From contig CAMGIP010000010.1 in NCBI GenBank assembly GCA_946056155.1, forward strand, positions 1 through 35,637: a stretch of 35,637 nt of DNA. The letters run 5' to 3'. The stretch's first letter is position 1. Each line of letters starts with the position of its first letter. This DNA comes from an uncultured Mediterranea sp. Lineage in GTDB: Bacteria > Bacteroidota > Bacteroidia > Bacteroidales > Bacteroidaceae. The notes beneath the pieces are model-generated. The model worked only from the letters and a program-made list of their open reading frames with translations. It was not told the origin of the DNA and did not search any database. Made by a program: the position numbers and the translations under genes. This document shows, in pieces, positions 1 through 7,729 of this stretch.

Positions 1-427
1 AGGCCGCCTCTACATCGGTGGCGAGGATACGTCTCAGATGTGGCAGATGTGCGATGAAGCGTGCCGTGATACGGGCAGCCTCTTCGCGCGGCAGTTTATA
101 CTCCTTCTCGGGGGGTACAGCACCGCTCTCCTCCTCATTGCCCAGATTGAAACAGAGTCCGGCCAGCACCTGACGTTGCAGCAATCCGTAGAGTTGTTCT
201 ACTTCCACACCGATGTGATACTTCATTGTGTGGCTGTGCATGGCCGATGGACCGTAGTAGCCGGGGAAGAGAATGGCACGAGTTAGTTCTACTATCTCGT
301 TCAGTGCGTGCCAAGAGGGGAGAGGTGTACCATCTACATGTCTGTGAAACAGTCCTTTATAGGATTCGCTCTCCGATAGCTCATCCACAGCTCGGGTCAT
401 AATGTCTGTGTATTTATTGAGGCTCAT
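1..427 (-). CDS. cysE: Serine O-acetyltransferase, N-terminal part (runs off the left edge)
   Basis: The ATG is at 425-427 and the frame stays open to the edge, giving 142 residues beginning MSLNKYTDIMTRAVDELSES. The enzyme acetylates L-serine with acetyl-CoA to O-acetylserine, the first step of cysteine synthesis, in the cytoplasm. Recognition rests on the N-terminal domain typical of the Bacteroidales enzyme: a block reading EIVELTRAILFPGYYG, then MKYHIGVEVEQLY and a closing LATDVEAA that normally precedes the hexapeptide-repeat acyltransferase domain. That catalytic domain lies outside the window, so its integrity cannot be judged. The family is usually about 300 residues, so slightly more than half is missing. 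It is separated from the upstream glycosyltransferase gene by 139 bp containing its own promoter-like sequence, so it is probably not part of the glycan operon. It could also be labelled EpsC, a synonym used for this branch. Confidence 0.85.
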   Translation of the reverse strand, partial: MSLNKYTDIMTRAVDELSESESYKGLFHRHVDGTPLPSWHALNEIVELTRAILFPGYYGPSAMHSHTMKYHIGVEVEQLYGLLQRQVLAGLCFNLGNEEESGAVPPEKEYKLPREEAARITARFIAHLPHLRRILATDVEAA

Positions 428-451
428 TGTTCAAAAATCTCTTTTTGTTTG

Positions 452-487
452 CAAAGATAGTGCAAAGTTATCAAAAGATAGTGCAAA
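452..487 (-). promoter_or_regulatory. Promoter region of the serine acetyltransferase gene with a 21-bp-offset direct repeat
   Basis: Read on the minus strand, 452-459 is TATCTTTG and 463-470 is TAACTTTG. Both fit the Bacteroidetes -7 consensus TAnnTTTG and lie 25-43 bp before the ATG. A 14-bp sequence (plus strand AAAGATAGTGCAAA) occurs at 453-466 and again at 474-487, exactly 21 bp apart, so the -7 box is itself part of a duplicated unit. No TTTG at the usual 19-21 nt upstream spacing was found for either box. The promoter call is good; the role of the repeat as operator or second promoter is inference. Confidence 0.55.
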
Positions 488-566
488 CCGAACGCAAAAA
501 GAAATGTACTTCCTATTTATTTTGCTGAGGTGCAGTCTATTTTATGTTTCTTCTTTCCTTATTCTT

Positions 567-1346
567 TCACTTCTTCCAAACGGCTCTTACCACAAACCAA
601 CCATGCATCAGCAGGGTGGTGAACAGACCGTAGTGGTGTCGCATGATGTGGAAACGTTCCCAAAGGGAAGCTCGGTGGTTGCGGGTAGTCATTCCCTCAT
701 TCAGATAGTCGATGAGGGTGAGATGGGTGTTAAATAGCCATTTTGACTGTTTCATCACGCGGATGCACCAGTCAAAATCGGCTGAGAAGCGGTAGCGGGT
801 GTCATACTGGGGAGCCAGCTCTCGCTTGGCCAAGAAGGCTTGGTGACAGACCACCATTCCGTGACGGAAACTCTTCCAGTTGAGTTGTTCCGGTGTACTC
901 AACCGACGCATCCTCACGAAATGTCCCTCGCTGTCCACCAGCTCGGTCTCACCGTAGATGACGTCGGGTAGCGTATCTTTTCCCTCCTCGTAGAGTCGGT
1001 GCATCATCTGCTGCAGTGTGTCATCCTCGTGGAAGCAGTCGCCGGCATTGAGGAAGCAGACGTAGTCGCCTGTAGCCAGACGCAGTCCTTTGTTCATGGC
1101 GTCGTACAGGCCGTGGTCCGGTTCGCTGACCACCTTAGCTATCCGTTCACCGTAGCGGCGGATGATGGAGAGCGTGCCATCGGAGGAGTCACCGTCAATG
1201 ACGATGTATTCGATGTGATGATAACTCTGCGTGATGACGCTCTGTATGGTATCTTCGATGGTCTCCTGTGCATTCCAGCAGACGGTGATGACGCTCACCG
1301 TAGGATGCAGAGGGGTACGATGGGGATGTGATAGCGTATTGGTCAT
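567..1346 (-). CDS. GT2 family glycosyltransferase, WcaE-like
   Basis: A 259-residue cytoplasmic glycosyltransferase expected to add one sugar to a lipid-linked surface-glycan intermediate. The GT-A fold markers are VSVITVCWNA (residues 17-26), the nucleotide/metal-binding IDGDSSDGT (50-58), EPDHGLYDAMNKG (75-87) and FLNAGD (98-103). The EPDxGLYDAMNKG signature is characteristic of the colanic-acid WcaE-type branch. Length is normal for a single-domain GT2. The ATG at 1346 lies 3 bp after the stop of the GT4 gene, so the two are almost certainly translated from one mRNA. It is the last gene of the operon. Donor and acceptor cannot be read from the sequence. Confidence 0.85.
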   Translation of the reverse strand: MTNTLSHPHRTPLHPTVSVITVCWNAQETIEDTIQSVITQSYHHIEYIVIDGDSSDGTLSIIRRYGERIAKVVSEPDHGLYDAMNKGLRLATGDYVCFLNAGDCFHEDDTLQQMMHRLYEEGKDTLPDVIYGETELVDSEGHFVRMRRLSTPEQLNWKSFRHGMVVCHQAFLAKRELAPQYDTRYRFSADFDWCIRVMKQSKWLFNTHLTLIDYLNEGMTTRNHRASLWERFHIMRHHYGLFTTLLMHGWFVVRAVWKK

Positions 1347-1349
1347 GAA

Positions 1350-2612
1350 TCAATCGTTTGAGTTCAACAGCTTGTTATACAGGGCAATGTATTGTCGGGC
1401 TACCACCTCCTCAGTATAGCTGCTATTCACTTTGGCCACTGCCTCGTGCCTCATCTCTTCGTAGTGAGGGCTGCGCAGCAACTGGCATATACCTTCTGCC
1501 AGCTCCTCGGCAGAGTGGCTGTGGGTGACGTAGCCGTTCTTCAGGTGGTCAATCATCTCGGGGATGCCTCCGGTGTTGAATCCTACACAAGGAGTACCGC
1601 AGGCCATTGCCTCCATGATGGTGTTGGGCAGATTTTCGTCCAACGAGGGCATGACAAAGAGGTCGGCAGCGTTGTAGATATCGACCAGACGATGCTCATC
1701 GGTCACATAACCCATGGCGTGCACCTGGAAGGGTACCTGTGCGGCAAGTGCCTCGGCGTGTGTGCCCATGGTGATGATGGAGAGACGCTCCTTCATCTCT
1801 GGGTGCTGCTCGGCCAGCAACCGGCAAGCCTCTATCATGTGGTCAAAGCCTTTGCGCTTGTCGGTGACCTTCACCGATCCGAAGAGCAACAGTTGACCAT
1901 CGGTTGGTAATTGGAGACGCTGGCGTGCCTCCTGTTTATCCATCGGGCGGAAGAGGCCGATGGGCAACGGATTGGAGATGGCAATGACCTGCTGATTGCG
2001 CAACAGGGCGCTACGCTTGGCTATGCCCTCCAACCAACGACTACAGGTGACAAAATGGATAGCTCTACAGGAGTAGAGTTGTTCTTTCTTCCGGAAGATA
2101 CGCCAAGAGAGGTCGTGGGGCTTGTGACTGAAAATCATGGGACAGCTGCCACACTCGGTGAGGTAGCCTTCACAACTGCGGGCATGATGGCAGATGCCGG
2201 TGCATGGCCACATGTCGTGCAGGGTCCATACCACGGGTTTGCCAGACTTTACGATTTTGCGAATAGTACGGAGCGAGAGCATCCCCTGATTGATCCAATG
2301 CAGATGAATCAGGTCTGCCTCCTTGAACTCGGGCAGACGGGTGATGTCAGTGCCGGTATTGGCAATATCGACACTGAAGAGCCGCTGGCGGTTCCATCCG
2401 CTGTTCTTCCAGATGACAATTCGCTCCCACAGGAAGTTGGCCACTGCTCTCCACCCTCCCTGAAGGGCAATGGTGGAGATGCGGTCGGTCTGCTTGGTTC
2501 GCACCAGCATTTTCGCTTTCACGCCGTGGTTATTTAGTGCGGATACCAGTCTGCCTGCGGCTACGGCTGCTCCTCCTGTCCGCTCGGAGGTATTGATGAT
2601 GAGTATCTTCAT
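1350..2612 (-). CDS. GT4 family glycosyltransferase, WcaC-like
   Basis: A 420-residue GT-B glycosyltransferase of surface polysaccharide synthesis. The N-terminal Rossmann half opens with MKILIINTSERTGGAAVAAG. Residues 102-115 read IHLHWINQGMLSL and are followed by WTLHDMWPCTGICHH (129-143), then further cysteines at 147, 154 and 157. This cysteine-rich stretch is common in WcaC-like GT4 enzymes. The C-terminal half holds the donor-binding EX7E element ENLPNTIME (326-334), followed by ACGTPCVGFNTGGIPE. It starts 27 bp after the stop of the fusion gene and ends 3 bp before the GT2 start, inside a four-gene operon. Neighbouring WcaE-like and WcaC-like members suggest a colanic-acid-like side branch, but the sugar is unknown. 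Confidence 0.87.
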   Translation of the reverse strand: MKILIINTSERTGGAAVAAGRLVSALNNHGVKAKMLVRTKQTDRISTIALQGGWRAVANFLWERIVIWKNSGWNRQRLFSVDIANTGTDITRLPEFKEADLIHLHWINQGMLSLRTIRKIVKSGKPVVWTLHDMWPCTGICHHARSCEGYLTECGSCPMIFSHKPHDLSWRIFRKKEQLYSCRAIHFVTCSRWLEGIAKRSALLRNQQVIAISNPLPIGLFRPMDKQEARQRLQLPTDGQLLLFGSVKVTDKRKGFDHMIEACRLLAEQHPEMKERLSIITMGTHAEALAAQVPFQVHAMGYVTDEHRLVDIYNAADLFVMPSLDENLPNTIMEAMACGTPCVGFNTGGIPEMIDHLKNGYVTHSHSAEELAEGICQLLRSPHYEEMRHEAVAKVNSSYTEEVVARQYIALYNKLLNSND

Positions 2613-2639
2613 TCTTTCTTTTATTTGAAATAAACTTCG

Positions 2640-5600
2640 TTATTTATGTACATGTCTTCCTGTCCACTTGTCAATGCGCTTGCGTAATGCCTGGATGATG
2701 AGGCTGAAATTGCCGTAGCGCAGGTTGAGGAACAGCTCTTCTATGGAACGGGATATCTTGATGAAAGGGTGTCCCCATCCCATGATGCGATAGACGCGCT
2801 CTTTGTAGGCGGTGTGCTCAATGACGTGACTTGGGTGACGAAGGGGGAACTTCATCTCGTGACGCTGCATGGTGAAGATGCGACGGTAACCGCGTGGGAG
2901 GGTGTAGATAGATCCTGCAAAATGGGTGGAGTCTGAGGTGACGCCGAGGTTGTTGATCATGTTACGTGACGGGACAATGCAGAGCCCTGACTCCAAAAGG
3001 AGGGCTGCCTGGAAGATGCTTTCATAATAGGCCTTGCCGCTGTCGCGATGGTTGTGGAACATCTGGATGAAGTCGTTTCGGTAACGTCTTGTGCGGATAA
3101 GTTCTTGCAACTGCTGCATGGTGACGGCATCATCCAGGAAAGTGTAGTGTTCGTCCCAACGGTCAATGACCCGGCGCCAACTGGCCCAACCCCAAATGGA
3201 ACAGTTCGTGGTGAAGAAATAGTCAGCCTCGACATCGGTGGTGAACTCCTCGTGGTTGAGACCGGCAATCATCTGCACACGCTCATCGCGATCATAACGG
3301 TCGAGCAGCTCCTTGCAGAAACGGAAGAAACTGACCGATGGCACATCGTCATCTTCCAGTACGATACACTTGTCACTCAGTGAGAAAGCCCACTTCTGAG
3401 CCATGTATTCCGAGGGGTCACAACCGTAGTTGCGCTCCTGATAGTATTGCTTCACCTCACATTCCCAGTCAATCTGGGACACCACTTCCCTACAGGCCAT
3501 GATGCCAGGCAGATCGCGCTCGTTTCTCGGACCATCCTGATAAAGGAAGAGACGCGAGGGGCGAGCCTTACGCACCTGCTCAAAGACACGACTCAACAAA
3601 TCAGGACGGTTGAAGAAGAGTATCAGCACCGAAACATCTACGGATGCCGGCTTTTTACTTCTCGAGTTTACCTCAGCATCCTCTGTTGGGGTCATTTCAT
3701 GGATTTTCTCCGATAGAGTTCCAGATTGCTCATAATCAGCCCTTTCCTTGGCTGTTTGATGGACTGTCGCACTCCTTGGAGTTTCTGTCCTGGGTTGGGG
3801 ATTCAGATGGGTGGATGTCATAGGAATGGTGGGTTTAAAGGTTGATGATGGGGTTGAGTGGTCACGGGTGTCGAAATTGAGGCAGGCGGGATAGTGGGCT
3901 TGTAGCCGCTCCACCTCCTCGGGGGTAAAGCGGTGCAGCCGGGGATAGTTATGGCGCAGGAAGTCCTCTAACTCCTCGGGTGCAGAGACCTGTAGCGGTC
4001 CGAAGGGCATCTCTACTAGATGGCTCAACTGCTCTTCCGTGATGCGGTCAGTCACCGTCATTACGTTGTTGAAGTAGCTGGTTTTCCGTCGGTTATAGGC
4101 TGTTTGCAGGCTCACCATCAGTCGGTAGATGGTGCGTTTGCTGCAGAGGGTGTCGATGATGCGGTTGAGCAGGCAGGCGGCTGCCCCTCTTTGCGAGGGT
4201 GAACTGATGGTGCAGGTGCCGAAGTGGCACCAGAGCCACGCCTCCTTGCCCATGAGACAGCAGTTGACAAACTTCACCGCTTCGTGCTGCAACCTGCGCA
4301 TCAGTGGGTGGTCGGGGATGCGGTCGAAGGGGAAGATATCGACAAAGATGCCCGGGTGCATGGGTACTTGGGCAAAGAGCGGGTCGGTGAAGCAGGTGTG
4401 ATTCTTCTTTACTTTGGCAAAATAGTAAGGGGTGTGCGGGTCGCTCCCCATCCAGGAGAGGAAGTAGTTGCTGTCCAACTCCTGCGGCGCGATGCGCAGA
4501 AAGCGGTCGTAGTCGGCACGCAGCATCCCTATGTCGATGTCATCATCCCAAGGGAGGATGGCGCCGTCATAGAGGGTGCCGATGGCAGTGCCGCCGATGA
4601 CGAAGTAGGGGATATGATGCTTCTTGCAGATGCGTATCACCTCACCCAGAATCTCGTAGAGTACCTGCTGTAGTTGCTCTAACTCCTCAGCTGTATAGCG
4701 CTGACGCTTCTCCTCCTGTTCCTTGAGATAGGTAGCAGCCAGGTTTCCTCGTTCGGTGATGGGCAGACAGATGGCCTGTTTGAAGCGTTTGGCATCACAG
4801 TCCATCAGGGTAATGCGTGGATTCAACTGCTTGAGTATGAATAGACTGGGTCCTGTGGTGATGCTGCCGACAAAATGGTCTGCCTCCAAAAGCAGTTGCA
4901 TAGAGCAGAGGAAACGGGTCATCTGCTTGGCTTTGCCGTCTCCCTGCTGTTGGCTGAAACTGCTGTTGACATAGCCCGCCTCGGAGGGCTGGCAGAGGGT
5001 GTACCACGACCGTTCAGGTGCCGCTGATTGCAGCTGTTCGAAGAGACGATAGTCATCGGTCAGTACAAAGATAGGGGTGTTGGGTGAGGTTACCCGATTT
5101 AGTGTCTCGATATAGGCCTCGGGAGGAAGCAGGTATACCTCCGTTATCTTGTCACCGCCCCTCACCTGACAGCCTACATAGTGCGTGGGTAGGGCAAGCT
5201 CACTCTTCAGCCGTTGGCACTCCTCCATCACTTCCGGTCGCAGGTGCCAGAGGATCTCGGTCATGCGGGTAGAGGCGTTAAGGTAGTCGCCCTCAATGTC
5301 CAGTTCGGGTATGGAGAAGTGCTGGTTGGGGGAGAATTGGATGTGGTGGTTCAATAGGGTGCGCTCTCCATAGACATGCCATGCCGTCAGGTCACCCCTG
5401 AGATTCAGGTATATGCTCTTCAGTTTCCAACGTAGGTAGCGGGTGGTACGTTGTGCGAGGCATAGCTTGATGATGCGTTTCCAGGAGGGGGTGCGGTGGC
5501 GGTTGTAACGGGAGTGGAAGCTATCGTGAACTTCATCGCAAAAGGGCTCGAAGTAGTCCTGCCAGCCGAGGTGGTGGCCAAAATTGGCATCATCACTGTA

Positions 5601-5774
5601 GAGCACCAGTCGCACTCGGTGTTGCAGGCACCAGAGTATGGCCCCCACCAAGTAGGAGTATTCGGCAAAGAAGCCAGCATCTATACCGAGGTGATAGACC
5701 AGGGTACGGCGGAACGAACGATTCAGTCGTTGGTAGCGGCTGCGGAATACTTTGTTGGGAGTCATGGTGGTCAT
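2640..5774 (-). CDS. Three-domain glycan-modifying fusion: fucosyltransferase-like, LicD-like, GT2-like
   Basis: One uninterrupted frame of about 1,044 residues. The ATG at 5774 is preferred; an upstream in-frame TTG at 5786 would add four residues, and an ATG at 5765 is also possible. Numbering below is from the TTG. Residues about 25-350 resemble GT23/NodZ-type fucosyltransferases: VGCQVRGGDKITE (204-216) occupies the place of the GDP-sugar-binding HxRRxDK loop. Residues about 365-640 are LicD-like, with VIGGTAIGTLYDGAILPWDD (396-415) and the metal-binding DDDID at 414-418. LicD enzymes transfer phosphocholine or related groups to surface glycans. Residues about 641-715 are a Ser/Thr/Pro- and charge-rich linker. 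Residues about 717-1000 form a GT2-like/GT-A domain starting VSVLILFFNRPDL, with the acidic cluster EDDD at 811-814 and a GWASWRR motif at 866-872. It lies between the flippase and GT4 genes. The LicD and GT2 calls are firm; the family of the first domain is less certain. Confidence 0.82.
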   Translation of the reverse strand: MTTMTPNKVFRSRYQRLNRSFRRTLVYHLGIDAGFFAEYSYLVGAILWCLQHRVRLVLYSDDANFGHHLGWQDYFEPFCDEVHDSFHSRYNRHRTPSWKRIIKLCLAQRTTRYLRWKLKSIYLNLRGDLTAWHVYGERTLLNHHIQFSPNQHFSIPELDIEGDYLNASTRMTEILWHLRPEVMEECQRLKSELALPTHYVGCQVRGGDKITEVYLLPPEAYIETLNRVTSPNTPIFVLTDDYRLFEQLQSAAPERSWYTLCQPSEAGYVNSSFSQQQGDGKAKQMTRFLCSMQLLLEADHFVGSITTGPSLFILKQLNPRITLMDCDAKRFKQAICLPITERGNLAATYLKEQEEKRQRYTAEELEQLQQVLYEILGEVIRICKKHHIPYFVIGGTAIGTLYDGAILPWDDDIDIGMLRADYDRFLRIAPQELDSNYFLSWMGSDPHTPYYFAKVKKNHTCFTDPLFAQVPMHPGIFVDIFPFDRIPDHPLMRRLQHEAVKFVNCCLMGKEAWLWCHFGTCTISSPSQRGAAACLLNRIIDTLCSKRTIYRLMVSLQTAYNRRKTSYFNNVMTVTDRITEEQLSHLVEMPFGPLQVSAPEELEDFLRHNYPRLHRFTPEEVERLQAHYPACLNFDTRDHSTPSSTFKPTIPMTSTHLNPQPRTETPRSATVHQTAKERADYEQSGTLSEKIHEMTPTEDAEVNSRSKKPASVDVSVLILFFNRPDLLSRVFEQVRKARPSRLFLYQDGPRNERDLPGIMACREVVSQIDWECEVKQYYQERNYGCDPSEYMAQKWAFSLSDKCIVLEDDDVPSVSFFRFCKELLDRYDRDERVQMIAGLNHEEFTTDVEADYFFTTNCSIWGWASWRRVIDRWDEHYTFLDDAVTMQQLQELIRTRRYRNDFIQMFHNHRDSGKAYYESIFQAALLLESGLCIVPSRNMINNLGVTSDSTHFAGSIYTLPRGYRRIFTMQRHEMKFPLRHPSHVIEHTAYKERVYRIMGWGHPFIKISRSIEELFLNLRYGNFSLIIQALRKRIDKWTGRHVHK

Positions 5775-5855
5775 GGGTGTTATCAATGGGTGAGTTGTGA
5801 ATGAACGTTTTATGAATATGTTGTCAATGAATGGGTTAAGTAATGATGAGAGCCG

Positions 5856-7304
5856 TCATCTTCGCCTTTTGTGCCATAGGTAGTCTATGGACTCTTGCAG
5901 TACATGGGCGCGGCAGAGTGCCAGTGTGGTGAGGTAGATGAGTGCCGCTACGGCTATTTTGCCCAGTAGGGTAGGCAAGGGAGGCAGGGCGCTCCAGATA
6001 GCCAACAGATGGGTGACCAGCATGGCACAGGCTGCTATGCCGGCAAAGGGGAGCACGTCGAGCAACATCTCTATGACTGTGAGGCCCATGGCGCGATGGG
6101 CAAAGTGCTGCCATACACCAAGTGAAGCTACATAGAGTGCCACGTAGCCCGCCACCATCCATGGTATGCCGTAGGGGTGGATGGCTATCAGAAGCAGTAG
6201 TTGCGTTAGCCCCAACCCTACCGCTGTCCAAAGAGCGATGTCTGACTTTCGATGGCTGATGATGAGGTTGTAGTAGAGCTGCTGTACAGGCAGACAGGCA
6301 CTCCAGATGCTGAGCAACCTAAGCAGTGGAACACAGGGCATCCACTTGTCTGTCAGTGCGAGATGGATCAGTTCTGGGGCTATCAGCGCCAGACCCAATG
6401 TGCAGGGAAAAGAGACGAAGGCAGTGAAGCGTAGCATCTTGCGGAAGACCTGACGCTGGCGCGAAGGGTCGTCAATCACTTGAGCCAGTACTGGTTGTGC
6501 CACACCGTTCACCATACCTGCCACCAGCGTATGGCTCATAGTGGCCCATTTGTTGGCCTGTGTATAGTGTCCCACCTCACGGGCGGCAAAGAGGTGTCCC
6601 ATGAGCGTGGCGAGCAGGTTGTTGTTGAACTGGGTGAAGAGATTGGTCAGTAGCAGTTTGCTGCTGAAGGTAAAGAGAGGTCGCAGGGGGCGGAAGTCAA
6701 TCCGCAGCGAGGGTCGCCAGGGAGAGAAGAGCCAGTAGAGGCCCGTACAGGCAGCAATGTAGGTGACCGTCTGCAGAGCGATGCCCCAGTAGGCCATGCC
6801 GCAGAGTGCCAGTGTGATACCGACACATCCCGATACCACGAGTGCCACCAATTGTGCAATAGCCTTCTGTCTTATCATCAGACGTTTGAAGAAGACCGCA
6901 TTGTGAGCCGTTCCGGTGCTGGAGATAAGAAATCCGAGGAAGAGCAAACGGGAGAGCCCCTCCAATTCTGGCTTTCCGAAAAAGGCAGCTATCAGGGGAG
7001 CCGAGAAGAAGAGCAGCAGGTAGAGGGTGATTCCCATGAGGCTGCTGAACCAGAAGACGGCGTTGTAATCTTCGTCGTTGACCTCCTTCTTGTTGGCCAG
7101 CGCATTGGTGAATCCACTGTCCTGCAGCGTGCTGGCCACCATCACAAAGAGGCTCAACATCCCCACCATACCATAATCGGCTGGGGTGAGCAGTCGGGCC
7201 AGAAAGACGCCAAAAAGGAGGTTCAGCAGCTGTTGTAAGCCATTGCTGAATCCTCCCCAAAGCAATCCTTTTGCGGTACGTTCTTTCAAAGATGTTGCCG
7301 TCAT
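5856..7304 (-). CDS. Lipopolysaccharide/O-antigen flippase (MOP superfamily, Wzx/WzxC-like)
   Basis: A polytopic inner-membrane protein of 482 residues predicted to flip lipid-linked oligosaccharide to the periplasm. The N-terminus, SLKERTAKGLLWGGFSNGLQ, followed by a dozen or more hydrophobic segments and the early LLTPADYGMVGMLSLF motif, is typical of the Polysacc_synt flippases. The ATG at 7304 is chosen because this family normally begins just before SLKERTxxG. An upstream in-frame TTG at 7358 would add 18 hydrophilic residues (RNLNKERGIDVEQKTKS) with no support. It is the first gene of the operon, 81 bp before the fusion gene, and follows a long leader with a promoter near 7622. The substrate is probably the glycan built by the three downstream enzymes. 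Confidence 0.9.
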   Translation of the reverse strand: MTATSLKERTAKGLLWGGFSNGLQQLLNLLFGVFLARLLTPADYGMVGMLSLFVMVASTLQDSGFTNALANKKEVNDEDYNAVFWFSSLMGITLYLLLFFSAPLIAAFFGKPELEGLSRLLFLGFLISSTGTAHNAVFFKRLMIRQKAIAQLVALVVSGCVGITLALCGMAYWGIALQTVTYIAACTGLYWLFSPWRPSLRIDFRPLRPLFTFSSKLLLTNLFTQFNNNLLATLMGHLFAAREVGHYTQANKWATMSHTLVAGMVNGVAQPVLAQVIDDPSRQRQVFRKMLRFTAFVSFPCTLGLALIAPELIHLALTDKWMPCVPLLRLLSIWSACLPVQQLYYNLIISHRKSDIALWTAVGLGLTQLLLLIAIHPYGIPWMVAGYVALYVASLGVWQHFAHRAMGLTVIEMLLDVLPFAGIAACAMLVTHLLAIWSALPPLPTLLGKIAVAALIYLTTLALCRAHVLQESIDYLWHKRRR

Positions 7305-7458
7305 ACTTTTCGTTTTTTGTTCCACGTCTATCCCTCTTTCTTTATTCAAGTTTCGCAAGTTATTTCACTTCAGTTTCGCATGTCTATGACAAGCTATCGG
7401 TTACAAATGCGAGTTTGATGAATGATGCATAAGAAGAGATATTAGTGTCATTGCCGAT

Positions 7459-7529
7459 AAGATTATTAATCTTTCAGGCGTTAGATTATTAATCTTATCG
7501 TTGTAGGATTATTAATCTTATTGAAAGTG
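7459..7529. repeat. Three-copy palindromic repeat with an exact 23-bp period
   Basis: The 13-bp sequence GATTATTAATCTT starts at 7461, 7484 and 7507, with unrelated 10-bp fillers between copies. The first copy in its context, AAGATTATTAATCTT (7459-7473), is a perfect 7-1-7 inverted repeat. The others keep the core GATTA-T-TAATC. A palindromic core repeated at two helical turns is the usual layout for cooperative binding of a dimeric regulator on one DNA face. It lies inside the predicted transcribed leader, about 90-160 nt after the likely start. The binding protein is unknown. Confidence 0.75.
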
Positions 7530-7596
7530 AGATGATATCTGTAGTCTCTTTTATCTCGTCTCGTTTCATCCAACTCATGTTAACAAGATGACAAGT

Positions 7597-7630
7597 GGAT
7601 AGTCTATCCGCTAAACAGCAGCAAAAGTAA
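7597..7630 (-). promoter_or_regulatory. Promoter of the glycan operon with a start-site palindrome
   Basis: On the minus strand 7622-7629 reads TACTTTTG, an exact match to TAnnTTTG. The plus-strand block AAACAGCAGCAAAAGTAA (7613-7630), which includes this box, is identical to 18758-18775 in front of the upstream kinase gene. Just after the expected start lies GGATAGTCTATCC (7597-7609), a perfect 6-1-6 inverted repeat that could be an operator. A -33 element at the usual distance is not evident. Confidence 0.55.
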
Positions 7631-7729
7631 AAACCTGTCAACTTGTTGATTCCTGTTTCCGTTCCCTGTTTTCCCCTCTATCTCAGATTGACTCTGCTGT
7701 TGTGTCCGTCGGTTGGCAGCAGACGGTTC

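Larger units (their letters stand above)
7305..7729 (-). other. 425-bp non-coding leader of the glycan operon
   Basis: No gene is visible on either strand. From the far end towards the flippase it contains a hairpin-prone stretch just after the DUF3783 stop (CTGCTG at 7694-7699 against CAGCAG at 7717-7722). Next come a promoter (7622-7629), a 13-bp palindrome (7597-7609) and the three-copy 23-bp repeat array (7461-7529). Last is the short motif TCAAGTTTCGCAAGTTAT (7346-7363), which recurs with one change at 10414-10431. If transcription starts near 7617, the flippase mRNA has a leader of about 310 nt, long enough to carry regulation. No UpxY/UpxZ-type antitermination gene is seen beside it. 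Confidence 0.6.

Noticed and set aside
7305..7358. N-terminal extension of the flippase from a TTG at 7358
   Set aside because: The added 18 residues are hydrophilic and unlike the family; the ATG at 7304 directly precedes the conserved SLKERTAKG start.
7459..7529. Mini-CRISPR array
   Set aside because: Repeats are only 13 bp with 10-bp fillers, far below CRISPR repeat and spacer sizes, and no cas gene is in the window.
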